Assembly: GCA_022821685.1 (NCBI GenBank)
Contig: JAJEDD010000043.1
Coordinates: forward strand, 1 to 42,167
DNA: 42,167 nucleotides
Source of the DNA: Acidimicrobiia bacterium
GTDB taxonomy: Bacteria; Actinomycetota; Acidimicrobiia; Acidimicrobiales; Aldehydirespiratoraceae
Direction: 5' to 3'
The position numbers and the translations under genes were made by a program. Under the pieces are notes generated by a model that had not been told where the DNA came from, did no database searches, and saw nothing but the letters and a program-made list of their open reading frames with translations. Position 1 is the first letter of the stretch; each line of letters begins with the position of its first letter. Positions 39,901-42,167 of the stretch are shown here, piece by piece.

Positions 39901-41181
39901 GTTGAGGAAATCACTGCCTTTCTGTTCCATAGAGGCGGCAACGATGATCCCCACCGATTGATTGAGAACATGGGCAGAAGCTTTCAAGGGAGCATTGTGC
40001 TTGGTATGGGTTTCACCTTCGACGACTCTGACAAGAACGGTATAGCAAATTCCTTGTCTGAGATGGAACGGTTACTTCAAGAAGATGCCAATAATCACCT
40101 GGCAATCCAGCCCTACATTGGCGGCGAAGAGATAAACTCCGAGTCCATACACGCTCACTATCGCTATGTAATAAACTTTCGCGACTATCCACTTGAGCGG
40201 CGCATTATGCAGGAAAGTTGGACCAGTGCTGATGAGACGTTGCGAGTAGACCTGCACCGTCGTGCGACGGTGCCCCTAGACTATACTGGACCTGTAGCCT
40301 CTGACTGGCCAGAACTGTTAGCTATTGTTGAAGAAAATGTTAGGCCTCAGCGTTCAACGCTTACTAGGAATGCGATCGGTCGCAGACGTGCGACCTTCTG
40401 GTGGCAGTATGGCTCATTGGCGAAGGAACTCTACAGCGCGATACTTGATTCCAGTCGCGTTCTTGCTAACTCACGGGTTAGCCATCGAGTGCAGTATGCT
40501 TTCTTGCCTTCGAATATGGTGTACGCTGATTCGTTGATCGTCTATCCCTTGGAGACCTACGCGGCTTTCTGTGCGCTTCAGTCGCGCCCACACGAAGTGT
40601 GGGCGCACTTCTTTGGCTCGTCGATGAAAGACGATCTTCGGTATACCCCTTCTGATTGCTTCGAAACCTACCCCTTCCCAGAGAATTGGGAGGCGCGGTC
40701 CGATCTGGACGCTGTAGGCGAGCAGTACTACGAGATTCGGCGGACGCTGATGGTGCGGAACGACGAGGGGATGACCAAGACCTACAACCGGTTCCACGAT
40801 CCGTACGAGAACAGCGTCGAGATCGCAGAGTTGCGCAGACTGCACGCCGCCATGGACCGGGCGGTCCTCGACGCCTACGGATGGTCGGACATCCCGACGG
40901 ACTGCGAGTTCCTGCTCGACTACGAGATCGACGAGGAGACTTGGGGCAGCAAGAAGAAGCCCTACCGCTACCGCTGGCCCGACGATGTGCGTGACGAGGT
41001 GCTTGCCCGGCTGCTTGAACTCAACGCCGAGCGAGCCGTCCAGGAGGCCCGCGCAGGTGTCACGAAGCCTAAGGTGAACACCGGCCAGAGGCGACGCAGC
41101 CGCTCGCGTCTAACCTCAGCCGATACGAACGAAGCCTCCGCTACCCTGTGGGACGCCGCCCCCGAGGGCGAGCCCGCCTAA
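36928..41181 (+). CDS. DrmMI/PglX-type N6-adenine DNA methyltransferase
   Basis: 1417 aa. Methylates adenine in a specific DNA sequence; in DISARM/BREX-like systems this marks host DNA. The N-terminal ~590 residues are helical with a Pro/Ala-rich linker near 130-170. GSHYTPRELTEPIV near 591 opens the catalytic domain, with the SAM motif DPAMGSGAFLVEA (from 636) and the catalytic motif NPPF at 877-880 (D/N-PP-Y/F). From about residue 880 to 1260 is the likely target-recognition region, and its DNA is visibly AT-richer than both flanks. The ATG at 36928 was chosen because it overlaps the helicase stop; a GTG 18 bases upstream would give six more residues. Type IIG restriction-modification fusion is less likely because I see no PD-(D/E)xK nuclease motif, but it is not excluded. 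Confidence 0.85.
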   Translation: MARLDPHVAAHLEWIGFVRPTGLVVSAPALVRAGVILNRRDAEGQRLLHAWAEGTDERDPTDRAPGRADFRAFAETVLGWGFSPKGYAGTPDVPVPTDLEVRLPESGGVFRPDFAVRTEPRQAPPSPSTPATSPAADSSEAAAASPYGGTPEATSPAFRASASERKDEPSPWQLLVSVIDPGEDFDRSTAGGLELSAHGRMERLLRHTSVPAGLIFNGTALRLVSAPTGENSGWLDFHVADMLQTAGRPICSAMRELLGQTRLLSAPADKRLAALLHDSRKFQNEVSERLAEQVLHALYELLRGFQAAHDASRGELLGRQLVDDPDEIYRGLLTVVLRLVFLLYAEERDMLPQDEVFLGAYAVSGLYERLREDAALHPDTMDQRYGAYAQLLALWRMVHDGARGPQMSLSPRHGDLFHPDRYPFLEGRGGGHGDVRQVGKRVDPPLVSDGTIHRVLEKLIVLDAERISYRALDVEHIGSVYETMIGFRLETATGRSIAVKAAKKHGAPATVNIEELLAEDLSKRAKWLRDRTDRTLTPKVSKTVQKVDPQTGGTIDDLHAALDSVIDKNATPDLVPTGAMVLQPSEERRRSGSHYTPRELTEPIVRIALEPIFNRLREEAQGPLQPEQILDLKVCDPAMGSGAFLVEACRQLADALIESWRAHNIVPEIPPDEDVTIFARRLVAQRCLYGVDRNPKAVDLAKLSLWLTTLAKEHPLTFLDHALRHGDSLVGLSIPQIQAFHWKGDAPIFEEGFEALKGRDHLARAAELRQLIREADDTVSDGELRELWDETQTEIEEVRQLGDLVLLAFFEGAKANERENRRKQLAESVLRDDKAQSHSRLTELRNAEQPLVPFHWEIEFPEVFDRDNPGFDSIVGNPPFAGKNTLAASNIDQYPDWLKQAHIESHGAADLAAHFFRRAFALIRYRGTFGLIATNTIAQGNSGLRWICKNGGRIYCARRRFKWPGLAAVVVSIVHVAKSDITLVMELDGQPVEEITAFLFHRGGNDDPHRLIENMGRSFQGSIVLGMGFTFDDSDKNGIANSLSEMERLLQEDANNHLAIQPYIGGEEINSESIHAHYRYVINFRDYPLERRIMQESWTSADETLRVDLHRRATVPLDYTGPVASDWPELLAIVEENVRPQRSTLTRNAIGRRRATFWWQYGSLAKELYSAILDSSRVLANSRVSHRVQYAFLPSNMVYADSLIVYPLETYAAFCALQSRPHEVWAHFFGSSMKDDLRYTPSDCFETYPFPENWEARSDLDAVGEQYYEIRRTLMVRNDEGMTKTYNRFHDPYENSVEIAELRRLHAAMDRAVLDAYGWSDIPTDCEFLLDYEIDEETWGSKKKPYRYRWPDDVRDEVLARLLELNAERAVQEARAGVTKPKVNTGQRRRSRSRLTSADTNEASATLWDAAPEGEPA
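39560..40690 (+). other. AT-richer segment of the methyltransferase gene (specificity region)
   Basis: Within the methyltransferase frame the GC content falls clearly from just after the NPPF codons and rises again near 40690, with codons such as ATA, TTA, AAT and GTT that neighbours avoid. The segment matches the expected target-recognition domain. Confidence 0.65.
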
Positions 41182-41195
41182 AGGGGACGGTGCCC

Positions 41196-41624
41196 ATGGA
41201 TGCCCAACCCCGACCGGAGGCGGAGCCGATGGAGTCCAAACTCAAGCACCTCGAGCTCATCCAGGGCGTGATCGACCGCATGGGCTCCAACTCGTTCCGC
41301 CTGAAGGGTTGGGCCGTAGTGCTGGTCTCGGCACTCTTGATACTGGTCGCAAGGGAGGACGCCGGCGAAGCGGCGTTCATCGGCCTCGTCCCGGTCGTCG
41401 TCTTCTGGGGCCTCGACGCATACTTCCTCCGCCAAGAGCGCCTATACCGCGCCCTCTACGATCACGTCAGGGTCATGGAACCCGAAGCCATCGACTTCTC
41501 AATGGACACCACGTCACTCACAGGACCCAGACTGAGTTGGCTGCGTTCCATCTTCTCGAAGACACTCCTGGCCTTCTATCTGGCAGTGGCCGCAGCAGTC
41601 GCGGTTGCAATTGTCGCTAGTTGA
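41196..41624 (+). CDS. Small three-TM protein paired with TIR gene
   Basis: 142 aa. The N-terminal amphipathic part contains KLKHLELIQGVIDRMGSNSF, then membrane helices at about 36-53, 57-77 and 121-141, with a soluble loop DVRVM/FSMDTTSL between the second and third. I recall this family (LELIQ...SNSF..KGW...FWGLDAYFLRQERL) as a regular neighbour of TIR-like DUF1863 genes, as here. Start 41196 has AAGGGGA ahead of it; an ATG at 41229 with GGAGG is an equally good start. The gene begins 14 bases after the methyltransferase stop. Likely role: membrane-located effector or anchor acting with the TIR protein. Confidence 0.75.
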   Translation: MDAQPRPEAEPMESKLKHLELIQGVIDRMGSNSFRLKGWAVVLVSALLILVAREDAGEAAFIGLVPVVVFWGLDAYFLRQERLYRALYDHVRVMEPEAIDFSMDTTSLTGPRLSWLRSIFSKTLLAFYLAVAAAVAVAIVAS

Positions 41625-41639
41625 CGAACGGAAGCAACG

Positions 41640-42149
41640 ATGGCACGTAGAGTATTCTTCAGCTTCGAGTATGAACACGACGTCTGGCGAGCGAACGTAG
41701 TTCGGAACAGCTGGATAGCGCAAGGCAGAGAAGCAGCTGGATTCATCGATGCAGCCGCGTTCGAGGCAGTAAAGAAAGGCGGAGATCCAGCCATCAAGAG
41801 TTGGATTGATAATCAACTACAGGGAACATCTGTTACGGTCGTGTTGGTTGGATCACACACATGTGCTAGCAGATGGGTCGGATACGAAATCGAAGCAAGC
41901 AAGCAAAGAGGCAATGGACTGCTCGGCATAGACATTAGCTCCATCCGAGATCAGTTTCAGAATACCTCATCGTGCTGCGGGCAGATACCTTACGGATACT
42001 CATTCTACAACTGGAATAACCAGAGTATCTGGCGCTGCGCGATTTTGTGGGGTGAGGGTTGCTGGAGTCGGCTGGTGCCATTATGTCACGAGGAGGCCGC
42101 GGGCTTCGAAGTTGGTTGTGTTGGTGAAGCCGTGGGCGGTTCTGCGTAG
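41640..42149 (+). pseudogene. ThsB-like TIR (DUF1863) protein, 3' end disrupted by an IS element
   Basis: The frame begins MARRVFFSFEYEHDVWRANVVRNSW and keeps the family features FIDAAAFE (35-42), IDNQLQGTSVTVVLVGS, RWVGYEIEAS (78-87, with a candidate catalytic Glu) and GNGLLGIDI. TIR domains of this group cleave or convert NAD, or make signalling nucleotides, in anti-phage defence. After about residue 130 (near position 42030) the sequence stops looking like the family, and the remainder of the frame runs antisense into an ISL3-type transposase end. The real C terminus is therefore lost or changed. GC content is lower than in core genes, which fits horizontal acquisition. Confidence 0.75.
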
Positions 42150-42167
42150 GACTTGGAGCAGGTTGTT
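42081..42167 (-). mobile_element. 3' end of an ISL3-family transposase (partial, runs off window)
   Basis: The minus strand gives NNLLQVLRRTAHGFTNTNF then EARGLLVT and a TAA stop at 42081-42083, typical of the C terminus of ISL3-family (IS204/IS1001/IS1096/IS1165) transposases. Only 28 codons are in the window. The non-coding end of the element probably runs from about 42030-42050 to 42080, but the terminal inverted repeat cannot be fixed without its partner. Confidence 0.7.

Noticed and set aside
36928..41181. Reading the methyltransferase as a type IIG restriction enzyme
   Set aside because: It shares the PglX/Eco57I catalytic layout, but no PD-(D/E)xK nuclease motif was seen in the N-terminal part, and the coupled DrmD-like helicase points to a DISARM-type role. 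Not fully excluded.

Overview
The window is a GC-rich, gene-dense chromosomal segment of an actinobacterium. Its gene content fits a deep-branching, marine or environmental lineage of the Acidimicrobiia type, though this is inferred and no rRNA or other taxonomic marker is present. Supporting signs are a DUF3151 protein (an actinobacterial family), a class F sortase next to small wall-anchored proteins, a menaquinone-pathway MenB, frequent GTG/TTG starts and strong G/C bias at third codon positions.

Left part (1-13.9 kb), mostly core metabolism: a CLC-type chloride transporter with CBS domains (-), a 67-aa acidic/helical protein (+), a translationally coupled transketolase-transaldolase pair (-), a small unknown (-), a D-Ala-D-Ala carboxypeptidase of the PBP4 type (+), SecG, a single-domain rhodanese and an RNase D (+), MobA-like nucleotidyltransferase and DUF3151 protein (-), a small membrane protein (+), a retropepsin-like protease and pyruvate kinase (-), and a glycerophosphodiester phosphodiesterase (+) carrying an in-frame copy of an interspersed repeat.

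Middle (13.9-31.8 kb): a roughly 850-bp stretch without a credible gene, rich in perfect hairpins and headed by a good sigma70-type promoter, leads into two paralogous secreted Met/Asp-rich proteins and a class F sortase. Then come gltB-gltD (glutamate synthase), a trkA-trkH-trkH potassium uptake operon, 5-formyl-THF cyclo-ligase, a K+-dependent-type membrane pyrophosphatase and menB.

Right end (31.8-42.2 kb), accessory: a small overlapping-style gene pair of toxin-antitoxin layout, then a DUF4062 protein, a DrmD-like SNF2 helicase, a 1417-aa DrmMI/PglX-type adenine methyltransferase with an AT-richer specificity region, a three-TM protein and a ThsB-like TIR protein whose 3' end is cut by the end of an ISL3-type insertion sequence. 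This looks like a DISARM-related defence module combined with a TIR effector pair; drmA, drmB and drmC are not in the window.

A 145-bp interspersed repeat (four near-complete copies plus fragments) is scattered through the window. It has terminal inverted repeats and internal hairpins, and the same reading frame is open in all four copies. One copy lies in frame inside the phosphodiesterase gene and one abuts the start codon of the cyclo-ligase gene.
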